Source: Asterella californica (Eukaryota > Streptophyta > Marchantiopsida > Marchantiales > Aytoniaceae). From it: DNA of 64,000 bases. Location: positions 14,409,501-14,473,500 of the forward strand of contig JAYKYS010000001.1 of assembly GCA_036924285.1 (NCBI GenBank), in the 5' to 3' direction. How positions within the stretch are numbered: the first letter of the stretch is position 1; each line of letters begins with the position of its first letter. The notes beneath the pieces were generated by a model. It made no database searches. It had not been told where the DNA came from and saw nothing but the letters and a program-made list of their open reading frames with translations. The translations under genes and the position numbers were made by a program. This document shows, one piece after another, positions 42,791 to 54,949 of the stretch.

Positions 42791-45700
42791 GGATCCAGTC
42801 AACTTCTAACTTCGGCCTCAACTTTTCACACCCTGCAACTTTCAGTTGCCATCTCGTACGCCTCAAGCACTTCCGTTCCATGAGATAAGACTCATATTTG
42901 GCCAATCATCTGGCCTGGATGATAGTGATAATCTCCAGATTCTACTAGTGAGAAGTACTCAAATCACTCTTTGCAGTTGATCCCTCTAACGGATTCCGTC
43001 CGAAAGAAAACTGAACCGGTATTGGAATTCCTTGTTGAAAGCTGGAAAGAGACAGCCAATGGCAGAGCAGGTATTATTCAGGGCGGCACGGGAGGGATGA
43101 TTCTCTAGCTCGATGTGCCTTGCACTCCCTGGCTCTCCCCTTCTTCTGGAGGTGAAGACTCCCTCATTCGAAATTCCTGTACCAAATTCCCACAACAACA
43201 AAACCTTAAGGGATAAAATTCTCAGGATATCATAATCTAGCCGGATGGCCAGCCACTCAGAAACGATGAAGTGATAATGATGAATCCTGATTCTGTGGTT
43301 GTTCTTCTCTTCTGGTCCAAGTCCAAAAGTTTCAGAATGTCTCACAAGCTCCCACAGGGACTTGATACAGACTCTCAATTTCTCTTCTAACTAGCTTCCT
43401 CTCCTAGCTGACAAAGGATGGCATCCGGCTAGCAGAAGAATGTAATATGTTCACTGCTTCTGTTCCACTCTGCTTCATTCCAGCAGTGCCTGTGCGGAAT
43501 TACTCATTCCATAATTCAACTGCTACATCAGCCCTTCTCCAGTCCCACTCATTCGTTCACTGCTTCTCAGGCAACAAATACTTTTTAAAGAATGCCAATT
43601 ACAACAGAGTGGCGCAAACACAGGAATTTCAACCGAATTGGCTCTCTCAAAAGCTCAACGCCTGTTGAGATTCACAGCAAAAAAGTCTCCTCCGGAATGA
43701 GCTCTGCTTGATCGATATTCCACGAGTCTGATTTACGGAATAACACTAATTTTATCAGAACTGCCTGCAAAGCTCTGGATTGTCTACTCTTTCCCGAAAA
43801 GCTTCTTACACCACCCAGAAGGCACAAATCATTTGAGTCTGCTGCACTCGAAACTCCACAATTCCGTAGATGTCTTGCTACTTGCAGAGAAAACCGCTAC
43901 TTCAGCACTTCAATTTTGCTTATTTTCCATTCCGAACAATCAACCTTACCTGCAGTTGACGTAGACTGATTCACGCAGTCGTACAAAGAAACTCCTGTTC
44001 AAGGAATGATTGGACTAAGGAAGACAGGGGAGGAGAGGAACAAGAGAAACGAACTGACCAGTTAGCCAAGGTTAAAAGAACGAGGGGAACGAGTAGCTAC
44101 TCTGATGATTCGTCATGGGCGGAACTCAGTGAGTCGTGTCCTTTGCCAGTGAATCTGGAACCACCGAAACCCTCCGGGCCCAGCCATTCTGCACCACAAA
44201 ACAATCCTACTTCCCATCACATTCTTCAGTCCGTAGCTTCTCTCCAACAAGCCCAGCTGCTACCGCTAGTTCCTTGAGAGTGCACTGTTTCAAAAGATAG
44301 CAAAGAACGACAGTGAAAATTGTTCTTGGTAACAGACAAAATGATCAACAATTTTAGTCTCCAAGATTTGGATTAATATTCTTGCATTATTAGGATTTGT
44401 CGGACTCTTACAAATTGACCGACTCTTGTAGATAATGTCTCTTACAAAGACAATGTCTGCTTCCTTGTATTCCGGTCATGGATGTATAAAAGAACTGCAT
44501 ATAAATAGAAAGCAAGACCAGGTGTGTTTAAAGAATATAGAAATCCACTCCAAAGTTTTGATATATGTCACAATAAAGAGGATAACAAGTTAGAAGAAAA
44601 TTTATAACTATAACATGAAATTCGTTTTGGAATGAACCACCAAGTACTAGGAAGGTGTTTCAGTTTTCATGTAGAACATAAATGAGAAATTAATAAAAAG
44701 TGTTAAATTGATTGTTTTCATCCATGATTTTCTAACATTTCAGGATATGGAAAATATGTTAAAATTGGATACAGTTGCATCCCTAGGTATCTATAAGATA
44801 TCATTCTTGGAACCCCCAACCACACTTAGCAGGTGATCCCTCCATACTTGCTTGGATCTTCTCGTTTGGTACGAACTTAAAGAGCTCACTCACTATGTTA
44901 TAACATCCCCAGTTTAGTAGCAGATCTCATTACGCAGTTTCTTCTCCACGGAACCCATCATTTAGTGGATGCTGCTTTTCGTCTCCATCGACAGATTATT
45001 TTGTGTATCTAACAAATTCTTTCATCAACAAACAAATAATTGTTCATCACTATTTAGATAGATGGTGTCTGATCGAGCTCTTTATAATGTTCCCTCATCA
45101 CAGTACGGATCAGTGAAGGATTGATCTTCAACACTTGACGTCGCAAGGGTCCCGAGCTCGAGAGAGTGAGATGACTGAAAAGGGCATCTAGGATTGTAGG
45201 GCATCTAGGATTTGTTTGGAATTAGCACATGTACTGTACAGTAGACGGCAGTGTGATGACTACTGACAACGTGTTTGTTCTGCTGCTTTGCAGGGACATT
45301 CCTACCTGAGTGGGACTAGCTTAACATCCTCAGGGGGAAAAACGATCATCGATATGGGATGCGAGCGATTCTCCGCTCGTTTTGGGATACGCTTTGTTAG
45401 ACGCGAGCGACTTGAGGAGTGCGAGAGTGCGGGGTGAGTGGTGAAGGGAAAGAATTTAGGTCTTTTCTCAATTTAGGGCTCTTATATTTTTTTTCATATA
45501 TAGTTATCCAATGTCATTTTTTTTCTTGAAATGTTTACTTCAAACGCTTATCATTTTGATATTTTTTTTTGTTTCTTGTTGATTATACATTGAGCTTTCT
45601 TACTTTTTAGTTTTCACTCTTCTTCATTCTTTCTTATGGTGTACGAGGCGAGTTCTTTCTTTACCGTGGAGATGGAGTTGGTGCATGTCGAGATGTGAGC

Positions 45701-45922
45701 GAACACGGTCAATGTGCACACTTAGACATATGCTCAATCAAGAATGTAGTATGTCTGCTTCTATTCTTTTTTGTTGTTAAGCATAGTGAGCTTGATTAAT
45801 GTACGCGTAATGTACATTATGCTCTCTTAAATATATGAGATTTTTTAGTATATTATATTATTTAGTTACTTAGATTTTTATCTCACCTTATTTTTTGTGT
45901 TTCGTTTATTGGTTTGATGCTA
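42791..45922. other. Low-repeat DNA, then AT-rich DNA; no gene supported
   Basis: A minus-strand frame at 42986-43378 (containing ETFGLGPEEKNNHRIRIHH) is open for 130 codons but matches nothing I know. 44.3-45.9 kb is AT-rich, with a small cluster of GCGAGCG motifs at 45.36-45.44 kb. Confidence 0.3.
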
Positions 45923-46028
45923 TCGTGCGCATGCACTTTGTTACACAACATACATCGCTGTTAGAGATACATCACACATATACATAACACATGGACTATC
46001 TCATACACATACACAAGTGTACCACAAT
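45923..46028. repeat. Duplicate of the internal edge of gypsy element 2, outside its LTR
   Basis: TCGTGCGCAT, ACATACATCGCTG, ACACATACAC-type runs and TCATACACATACACAAGTGT occur here in the same order as at 46324-46428, 400 bp away. About 80 % agree by eye. The 280-bp LTR lies between the two copies. Confidence 0.65.
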
Positions 46029-46039
46029 GATAAACGTTG

Positions 46040-46319
46040 TGTACTCACTCCACCATGCCAACGAGCACTAAATCATCACTAAAGTCGAGCCAAATCCACT
46101 CTGTGCTCGCAAAGACTCCAGACTGCACTCACCAAGACTATCCACCATAGATAGGAGCTTGAAGGCTCAACTTGACGAACTAAGACCTCCAAGCTCTACC
46201 TGCGAAATATACCCCTAGTGGATCATCCCAAGAACTCGTCCTAACGACACTAACGGCCCTATCGAGATTCACCACTCCGCACTCGGTCAACCTAGCCGGG
46301 GTGCCAAACTGACGTGGCA
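46040..46319 (-). repeat. 3' LTR of gypsy element 2
   Basis: 280 bp, TG...CA on the minus strand. Shares blocks such as CTCACTCCACCATGCCAAC, TCGAGCCAAATCCACTC and ATATACCCCTAGTGGATCAT with the other LTR. Confidence 0.82.
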
Positions 46320-46496
46320 ACTGTCGTGCGCATACACATCGCTACAAACATACATCGCTGTCATAAGTATACCACACATACACATAACACAAAGACGATC
46401 TCATACACATACACAAGTGTATCACAATCGCTCCCCTAACTGACGGTTAGGTCCAACTACGTGATATACATCTTCATGGGTGCAAGGATAAGGAGG

Positions 46497-46790
46497 TCAG
46501 GTGCTACATCGCACCATCGTTAGTTGCCTGTCTGTAATCCATACCACGCAAAGATCTAATCGGCTATCTTTGCTATATACATCGACCCACCGTCCAGTAA
46601 GAACGACACTGAGAGGTGGAATCAAACATGACATGTGCCAAGCTCTCGAACAATCATCACACATCAACATACGAGCTGCTCCACCAGCAGACCCACACAA
46701 TATACACCTCAAGCCCGTGCGTACAACAGCTAAGCTTGGGTCAACGATACCATTGATGTTGGAAAGATGACATGATGCACAATTACGCAC
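46497..46790 (-). pseudogene. PHD-finger tail of the gypsy element 2 polyprotein
   Basis: The frame reads NCASCHLSNINGIVDPSLAV, then CILCGSAGGAARMLMCDDCS, WHMSCLIPPL and GRWV. This gives C1-C2 (C-x2-C), C3-C4 (C-x2-C), H5 in WHM and C6 of a C4HC3 PHD finger. The expected last C-x2-C after GRWV is lost, because the frame continues DVYSKDS. PHD fingers read histone H3 tails, so the tail may once have guided integration. It follows the integrase directly, the position that a chromodomain takes in the other gypsy element. Confidence 0.65.
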
Positions 46791-47077
46791 ATGGTCCTTC
46801 TAAACAACACCATCACAGCCTTCTAACATGAGTATTCCAGAAGGTAACACCTCACGTACTCGTAAAATAGTAAACCATGCGATCACATCCAACCTCGTCG
46901 GTGCAGTCTACTGTAGATAGATATAATCGTCAGGATGAAACTTGCGAATCGATGATCGATAACCTCCTCCTCGAATAGTCACATATCGCAATGTCTATGC
47001 TGAGCAATCGCTAGGTTCTCAAAAGCCATAGACATAACTCTCCGAAATGTCTCTATTCGTTGAGAACATGCGTTCAC

Positions 47078-47724
47078 TTACATATCCGGGTCATCAAGGT
47101 TCAGCACCTCAGCACAATCACGACGAATGACCGAACGTAGATCTGGATCTCGGCCATACAATAGAAAATACGGTGAGAAGGAAGCCAAAGACGCCTGTCG
47201 GCTAAAACGGTAACCCATAGCCAACCATGGTAACTGCACATCCCAGTCTCCCAAGTGGCTCTTTTGCAAGCCATACTTGCGCAATCCTCTCTTCATCGTC
47301 TGAACTATCCTCTCCGCCAAACCATCCGTCTCAGGATGATCTCGAGATGTAGTCCGACGATCAATCAGCGCATGATCACACAAGGTCTGAAACTCACTAA
47401 GGAACTCTATACTCTGTAAACTCTGTAACTCTGGTCTGTCAGCACTTCAGCTGGTGTTCCAAAACGACTCAGCACTCGATCTAAGAACGCAGATGTCGTC
47501 CCTTTACTCGCCACCAACTTAATCCACTTGGAGAAGTGCTCCACCATCACCAACACATACCGGTGGTGACGTATGGTCAACGATAAAGGTCTCGTAAAAT
47601 CCAAACTCCAACGGTAACCCAATCCCATAATCGATAAAGGGTGTAACAGTGGAGTAGGAGCATTAAACAATGCTCGTACTTGATCACAAATCACACATCG
47701 TGCGCACTTCGACGAGCATACCAC
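47078..47724 (-). pseudogene. Integrase of gypsy element 2, fragmented
   Basis: 47724-47407 carries the C-x2-C of the zinc region (CARCVICDQ) and the core start with YRWSLDFTRPLSL, LVMVEHFSKWIKLV and RFGTPAEVLTDQ (two of the DDE acids). 47383-47078 has DHALIDRRTTSRDHPETDG with the catalytic Glu in LAERIVQTMKRGLRKYGLQ, then LPWLAMGYRFSRQASLASFS. A frameshift separates the two. The frame decays further downstream, but AIAQHR and VTIRGGGYR-like stretches remain up to about 46.9 kb. Confidence 0.82.
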
Positions 47725-48795
47725 GCCACCAATATTGTCCTTGGAGTAAGTTATGCGTACGCTTCACTCCAAAATGTCTCAAACTCCTCATGAGCATGTC
47801 GTACTAACTGTGCCCTCTGGGATGGATGTGACACTATTCGTACTCTCTCATCATCCCACACTCGAAGTACACGTCGTCCTTCTCGTCAAAATCTCTTCGC
47901 TCGTTGAAGGACACGATCTCGCTCCTTGGCACTTACTGTGCCTACCACCACGCGAGTACGTAGATATTTCATTACGGTCACATCGTCATGACGCTGGTCT
48001 GGAACACCATCTCCAGCCTCAGGATCTAGAGACTCACCATCTACTCTCTGATACGACTTGACCTTCCATAATAGAGTTCATAGTCAACACACAAAAAAAG
48101 ACAGATGCATGTCACCTTGGCACTATCTCCTCATCAATCTCGTCATGCCATCGAGCCTCAATATGATCATGCTGACTCGTGCATGCGTTACGACTCAACC
48201 CATCGGCATCTAGGTTTGCAACTCTAGGTCTATGCACTACCTAGAAATCATACTCTTGTAAGATAAGAGCCCATCGTGCAAGCTGTCTTGTAAGCTTGTC
48301 GGACTTCATCAATCAGTTAAAGCGGCTGGTGATCAGTGATGAGAATAAAAGAGTTCTCAAACAGATAACATCGGAAGTGTGCAACAGCCCACACTACAGC
48401 TAAATTACGAATTATACCTCCTACGAATTATACCTCGTCTCCCCTGAATTATTGAAGCGACTGACATACGCCACCACAAACTTCTTTTTCTCATCATCAT
48501 GATGAGTCAGCATTGCTCCAAGTCCCAACATAAATCAGTGTGTAGTTGGAAAGGACGCCCCTTAACGGGTCTCCTCAAGATGATAGTAGATATCAAGCTA
48601 TCCTTGAGCTCTACAAAAGCTCACTCTTGCTCATCTCCCCACTGCCACTCCTGGTCCACCTTCAACAGCTTGGTCAATGGCTTTGCAATTGCACTCAACT
48701 CTTTCACGTACCGACGATCGAAGTTCGTCAACAAATGTTCGAACTCGACTCACATCTGTGGGGCATGGGATACGTGCAATAGCCTCAACCTTCGT

Positions 48796-49625
48796 CTATT
48801 GAACACCTAACCCACCTGGGTAGATGGTATGACCCATATATTCTACCAACTCTTGGAAGAACTTGCACTTCCCAGGGTGTAACTTCAACCCATGAGCTCT
48901 CAGTCGCTCGAACACATCTCGTAAGTGTCTCTCGTGCTCCTCCACAGTAGCACTATAGACTAAGATGTCGTCAATATAACACCTGACAAAATCCAATCCT
49001 GCTAGGATCTTGTCCATCACCTTCTAGAACTCAGCAGGGGTGTTCTTCAACCCAATTGATAAGAACCGCCATTGATACAAATAATCCTTGCCGTGAGAGT
49101 CAATTCCTCAGAATGATGTCTTGGACTTATCTTCTTCTCTCATGACAACTGATGATACCCTGCTCGAAGATCCAAAGTACTGAAGACCTTCACATGTCCC
49201 ACTGCATCAAAGATCTCTTCAGGTGTCAGCATGGCATATTTATTGAGCTTTGTCTGACGATTGATAAGACGGTAGTCTCCACACATCTGTCTATCCGTGT
49301 AGTTGTCATACATATCCTTCTTTGCTGGCATAACTATGACAGATGCATATTCTCCATGCGACATCTCCACCAACTCAACCTCCAACAAGTCTTGAGTCCA
49401 ACTCTAGATCAAGGCTCTCTCCATGTCATTGTACTTGTAAGGACGTCGAAAGATTGACGTGTCATTAGCCAAGTCGATCCGTATAACTGGCCCTTTCAAG
49501 GTACTCAAATCCCTCATACTAAAGACAAAACAATTCCTGTAGCTCTTCAGGAATCTCTGAACTCTTTGTCTCTCCTCTCTTATAAGCTTGGGTCCAATCT
49601 CCGGCTCCCAAGTATCCTCTGTCAC
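48796..49625 (-). pseudogene. Reverse transcriptase of gypsy element 2, fragmented
   Basis: Three minus-strand pieces in order. 49625-49404 has EERQRVQRFLKSYRNCFVFS. 49388-49140 has SPYASVIVMPAKKD-type residues, MCGDYRLINRQT and the first catalytic Asp in FSTLDLRAGYHQL. 49020-48796 has VRCYIDDILVYS with the YIDD catalytic box and FLGH-like GHTIYPGG. The pieces are separated by stops or frame changes. Sequence to the left (48.2-48.8 kb) should be RNase H but is badly decayed. Confidence 0.8.
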
Positions 49626-49894
49626 GATGCTAAAGATAGAAGACGAAGTCGTTGATTGCTATCTTGCAGCCACTGGAGCAATTTCCTTCTGCTCACCACC
49701 AACAACCTCCACTGCCATTGTGCGAAAAACTCCTACAGTCCTAGTTGCAAGCTCCACACTCTCTCCTATGACATCTCATGATGTCCGAGGAGGACAAACC
49801 TCACACGCTTCACCCCAACCTTTACCTCCACCGATTCGATAAGCAAAGAGCTCAGAAGTGTCTGAGTAGTAACACCTGTTGATCGCATCCAAGG

Positions 49895-50212
49895 CTAACA
49901 ATCCATGTCATCCAATCCAAGGCTAACAATCCATGTCAAGCAATTGAAGTCCATTGCTTGACTCAATACTTGACGACGTGAAGCTTCCGACACCGAAGCT
50001 ACTGCCGTCGTATTCGTAGCGAAACTCATCGCTCGCTCTCTCTCATCGACATTGGACTCCACCAACTGCCGTAAATGATCATTCCACACAAGTCCAGGTC
50101 CTCCATCTATGTAAGCATGTGACGCTGGAAAGCTCACCAAAGTGGGTAACGCTACCATGGGCCGTCTCACTACGTTCACCACTGCCATGAGTGACATATT
50201 GACGACTCTCAC
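49895..50212 (-). pseudogene. Gag/protease-interval frame of gypsy element 2
   Basis: An open minus-strand frame, with MAVVNVVRRPMVALPTLVSF, lies between gag-like and RT segments where protease is expected. I see no clear D-S/T-G protease motif in this frame. Confidence 0.3.
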
Positions 50213-51141
50213 TACTTGAGATCGTCACCTTGCATCCAAGATGCCATCAACTGTGAGGTGTGCTGGTCATCTCACTACATCGTGTGGGCACTTGCGCACC
50301 TCCTTTGGTAACAAGTTCGTCGACCACAACGGTGGACGATGTGCATGAGATCTCACTCTCGCTCATCTAACAACACTGCTGGTCCGATCCAAGACCGCAC
50401 TTGGTACACACTCGTCATCATCTGTGTACGAGCATCACCCAACAAAGGAACATGCTCCAAGATATACGATGGAGAATCCACCTGATGCATCTGGAGATGT
50501 CGTAAGATTCGTAACATTTCTCATAACATCTTAGATCGCGGGTCATGTAAACCTTGACCTCTCTCAGCACGCGTGTGACCTTGACATGACCACCCGACTA
50601 TCACCAAATGAATGATATCCATATCTTGCGGCTCCCAACAGTGAAATATCCGACGGTAATGCTTGCTGGTATTCTCTAACCGCTGATATGAACAACAACT
50701 CAGGATATTTCTACATCAAACGTGCCACATGATGCAATGAGATGCGTCTCATAACCTCATCTTTTTCCACATACAAGTATCACTGTACTTGTATGTCTGC
50801 TTGTAATACCGCAGCCAAACTTGTGCTGATCTCTCCAAACAGCTCCAGAGCACATACACCCTCCTCTGGATACTGTCATACAATGAGAGTCATATCCAAC
50901 GGTGATAAGATCACAAGGTCAGTAGCAGGAACAACGCTTTGTTCCTCTACTGGTGATATAAAGGCTTCACTCCTAACCTGTTGCACTAACCGATTAGCAT
51001 ACTGCTGCAACTCTTCATTCGAACTCAGAGTGAAACATCCAAGGCAGATGGTACTAATGTCGATATGCTAGGCATGTCTTCCACCTCCTCAAAGATTGAA
51101 GTATCCTCCGCATGGACATTATCCTCTAACAACTCGTCCGG

Positions 51142-52451
51142 TCAAGTGATGACCGAACCGAACCTTGCAACGGATGTCATCGTCCCGGGTGTAAGCTCCG
51201 TTGTCTCAACTCTAGCACTAAACCGCACTGATAAACGGCTCACTCGTCTCTCACCGGACTGCCAACATGGTCTGTAAAATGCTGTCTCCGCCCAATAGTC
51301 GATCATGAAAGACACGTCTAGCAAGGACTCGCTTGCTGCTGCCTAGAGAAGGACGGCATGAGCTTCTGCCCACTAGATCCTCCAACACCTCCTTGGGATC
51401 GTGACTGTTCCGCATGATCCTTACCACCACCACCACGTTGTTGCGTAGCCTGTGATCATCGAGAAGAGGTGGTCACCCCATGTGGTGTCGCCTTGCTGAA
51501 CCCAGCAACCACCATCTTCTCCTCTATCATATTGAGCTCAATTCGCTCAGTCAAACCAAAGACAACCGCTAACGTCAAAGCGGTATCTCTAAGGAGAGTG
51601 ACATCTTTGACTCTCTTACGCAACTCCTAGTCTAGTATCTCATACTAGAACTAGATTGCATGTGCTTCCGTCACCCCATGGGTAACATTGATCAACCGTC
51701 TCATGCGAGTAAACGTCTCGCGTAGGCTCTCTCCAGTCTTCCGCTGAGACTCCTGCAGACTCCTCAACTTGTCGGTCCGCACACCCTGTCCTCAAACACT
51801 GGAAGAACAGAACCACAGGGTTGAACTCTGGTGGTATCCCGCTCACACTACTACCTGCTCCACTACTAATGGACGCACCGCTGGTAGTAGGTACTCCTCC
51901 ATCCGTGGATGTTTCACTGCTACTGGCACCGGAACTCGCAGGTGCTACGCCTCCTAAAATTGTGCCAATAGTGATAGAAACGTAGTTGAGAAACCAATGT
52001 TGTCTCCACAACTCAATCTCAACATCGTAGTCTCGTCTGAACTCGTGGTAATCGTCCATGGCGGTCCCTCCAAGTGTTGAAACAAACTCTTCCACGTCAT
52101 GAAGGGTGTAAACAGTTGTGAGTTCCGCATCTGCTGCAGATCGTATCAACTATCGAACTCCTGGATGAAGTCATCCAGCTCAATGGTACCCACTGTATCC
52201 GAGTAACATCGAGGTCCCTTCGTGGTCTCATAGATCTCGTCCATGTCCCACAACAACTGTGTGGTAACACTAGACTCACCACCAGAAAACGCATTATCTG
52301 CATCTGACTCGTCCTCTGGAACAATCGACAGCGATAGTGTAGGTAATCGGTACCTCACCCCACTCCGTGTATACCCACTATCAGAGAAATCCTCATCAGA
52401 ACCTCCCGAGAACTTCGTTATGATAGAATCTCGATAACACACCCACACCAC
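51142..52451 (-). pseudogene. Gag-like region of gypsy element 2
   Basis: Minus-strand frames at 52451-52146 (acidic, Asp/Ser-rich, with SGGSDEDFSDSG), 52149-51640 (LHDVEEFVSTLGG, then FRRDYDVEIELWRQHW and a Ser/Gly-rich stretch) and 51436-51142 are at the position of gag, between leader and RT. No zinc knuckle is seen. Assignment rests on position and composition, not on a motif. Confidence 0.45.
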
Positions 52452-52459
52452 TTGCCTAA

Positions 52460-53997
52460 ACCTGCTCCTACTGAGCTCACCTATCCCCTACTAGGATGGT
52501 CAAGGTAAGGACAACATGTACCTGCAATCATCACAGACAGCGTCTCACGATCTGTTGATCGTCACTCCAACCGCACCGTGAGAGAAACAAAGATAGTCTG
52601 ACTCATCCGCAACTCCAGTCTCACTATCGACAACACACTGGAGTGAACACACTCTGAAAATCAAACGCCAACACAAGCAAACGCGGCGCACAAACACGAA
52701 ATAGAATATGGAGAGGTTCCAACCACAAGAAGTCTAAACGATAACTCTCCATACTCAAACATTCACATAAAGAGAAACCCAACCTCACCCAGATTGACGC
52801 CCCCTCGTCGATGATCACATGCACAATATATGATCATCAACTGTCATAACATGTACCTAAGGTCACTAACTAGATGTCCACACCTCTAGTAGCTCCAAAA
52901 GTATCTCCGTGGTAGCTCTACTAGCTCACCCAAGACAACTGTTACCAACTGCCTCCATACGTGTCTCTACGGTATAAGCAAACACTACCACAACAATAGC
53001 TTCCCCTTAGTACTATGGGGTCGCCTTACCACTCTTCTAGGAACGTGCGAGAAGGTCTCCTACTATCTTAAACAAGTTCATAAGTACTTGCGCGTATCTC
53101 TAGAAGATACCAAGAGCTAATGGTCTGGTGATAAAGTCAAAGCTAAGATTGCAGAGTTAAGTGTGCAAGTCCAGAAATAGTGTTGGGATGGGTGACCTAT
53201 TAGTTTTACACTTCCCACACAACTGAAACTTGCATATCTCTCTCACGCACTTCAGCAAGCTGGCTTGCAGCAGACGCGGACTCGAGCTCGGGCTCCACTC
53301 CGCCTCCGCACTCTCACACTCCGCTCTCACGTCTCCGCACTCACGCACCTCTGCTCCTCGAAGCCTCCTAACACGCACTCCACACCTCGACACTCTACGC
53401 TCAGCTCCGCTTGGAATAGAATAGAACTCGGATCAAACACCACAAGAAGGACGTGTATGAACAAAGCACACCCAAAACAGCAAGTCAGAGGTCGAAAATA
53501 CACTCCAAAAGGTCGAAATCTGCCAAATTGACACTCGCAGGCGGGTTTACGTCAGATTTTGGACCACCCGTGACCTTCTTCGACTTGTAACTCCGTCGAT
53601 CCTTCACCAAATCGAACGATATTTGATGCGTTGGAATCGTCTTCCCAGCGCATACCTATTGCACTCTTCAGCACCAGAAATTGCTGACTCACGTCCACCT
53701 AACATCCGCCGATGCACTTCTACCGATCTCAAATTGATCACAAAAACCCGTCACAGGAAATTCCAGTAGTGCTTTCGCACTACCTCACCACCAAACCGAC
53801 CCAGAACAGATTCAAATGACAGCAATCCACACAGCAATCGATCACCCAACCAAAAAGAACTACTTCGCGCACGCGCGCATTTGCAAATCGAAGGTACCAA
53901 CGATCTGTCCACTCCAGAGATACCATCGGCTGAAATCCGCGACCTGAAAGCTCTCAATCAGACCTCGCAATCTGAGTTCTTCAAGTGATAAATGGTA
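52460..53997 (-). other. Leader of gypsy element 2
   Basis: About 1.5 kb between the 5' LTR and the first gag-like frame. A CTCACGTCTCCGCAC-type C-rich patch lies at 53.26-53.41 kb. No gene was recognised. Confidence 0.4.
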
Positions 53998-54276
53998 TGT
54001 ACTCACTCCACCATGCCAACAGACACTAAACCATCACTAAAGTCGAGCCAAATCCACTCCGTGCTCGTAGAGATTCCAGATTGCACTCACCAAGACTATC
54101 CACCATAGCTAAGAGCTTGAAGGCTCAACTTGAAGAATAAGACCTCCAAACCCTACCTGCAAAATATACCCCTAGTGGATCATCCGAAGAACTCGCCTTA
54201 ACGGCACTAACGGCCCTACCGGGATTCGTCACTCCGTACTCGGCCAACCTAGCCGAGGTGCCAAACTGACGTGACG
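53998..54276 (-). repeat. 5' LTR of gypsy element 2
   Basis: Partner of 46040-46319, about 90 % identical. The outer end reads CTGACGTGACG, where the partner has CTGACGTGGCA. Confidence 0.82.
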
Positions 54277-54949
54277 ATGAGATAGATATGATTTAGATCT
54301 ATGTCGATAATTTTGAGTTCAGAGGCTATTAAGACTCCTCGTCCTATTAGTATCTGATAACTTTATGCTCAAAGACATGTATTTCGTATCCTTTGTTTAT
54401 CTTGTGATCTTCATTTATGCCTTGTGGGTCCAGCATCAATCATGCTCGTGCTTATAAGGTGCTTCACCGAGACATTCATAATTAGTTGTTACTCGATCTC
54501 ATCGTACCACTTCTGTCATAATTTCTCATTCATTGGTTTCTCTCTCCTCTTCAGTCATCTCTCCAGTTGATATAGTTGGAGGTTGGATTTGGTTACGTTC
54601 ACAGACATCTTCTATTTTAGATTTCTTTTCACTTGATCGATGTCCACCTTGTCGCTTTCACTCTATTCTTTTTGCGTTGAGGATAGATGTTAGACGTACC
54701 CTTAGATTATCCTTAGATATTTTGGCTGTGGATTCTTTGATGAGTATGTTTGGTATCTATTTTTCTTTTTCTGAGGTGGTGTTTGAGATACGATCGAGGA
54801 GAGAAGGATCAATGTGAGGTTTTATTTGGACTACGTCGATTGATAACTGAGAGTATCTACATAAAGATTTATTGGAAAGCTTGTCATATAGAGATGCAGA
54901 CCATGCAATTTCTCTAGTGGAGATCATGGATTTAGAGGAGTTTCTAGAG

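Larger units (their letters stand above)
46040..54276 (-). mobile_element. Older Ty3/gypsy element with C-terminal PHD finger, degenerate
   Basis: An 8.2-kb minus-strand element bounded by 280-bp LTRs (53998-54276 upstream, 46040-46319 downstream). On the minus strand the LTR starts TGCCACGTCAGTTTGGCACC and ends GGTGGAGTGAGTACA. The LTRs differ at roughly 10 % of positions, so the insertion is much older than the 5.4-13.1 kb element. Reading leftwards: a 1.5-kb leader, gag-like frames, RT, decayed RNase H, integrase and a PHD finger. Many stops and frameshifts are present. No clear primer site, polypurine tract or target duplication could be identified. Confidence 0.82.

Noticed and set aside
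44300..45900. Candidate upstream EXO70 exons
   Set aside because: I looked for EXO70 core motifs on the plus strand here and between 54.3 and 57.9 kb and found none.
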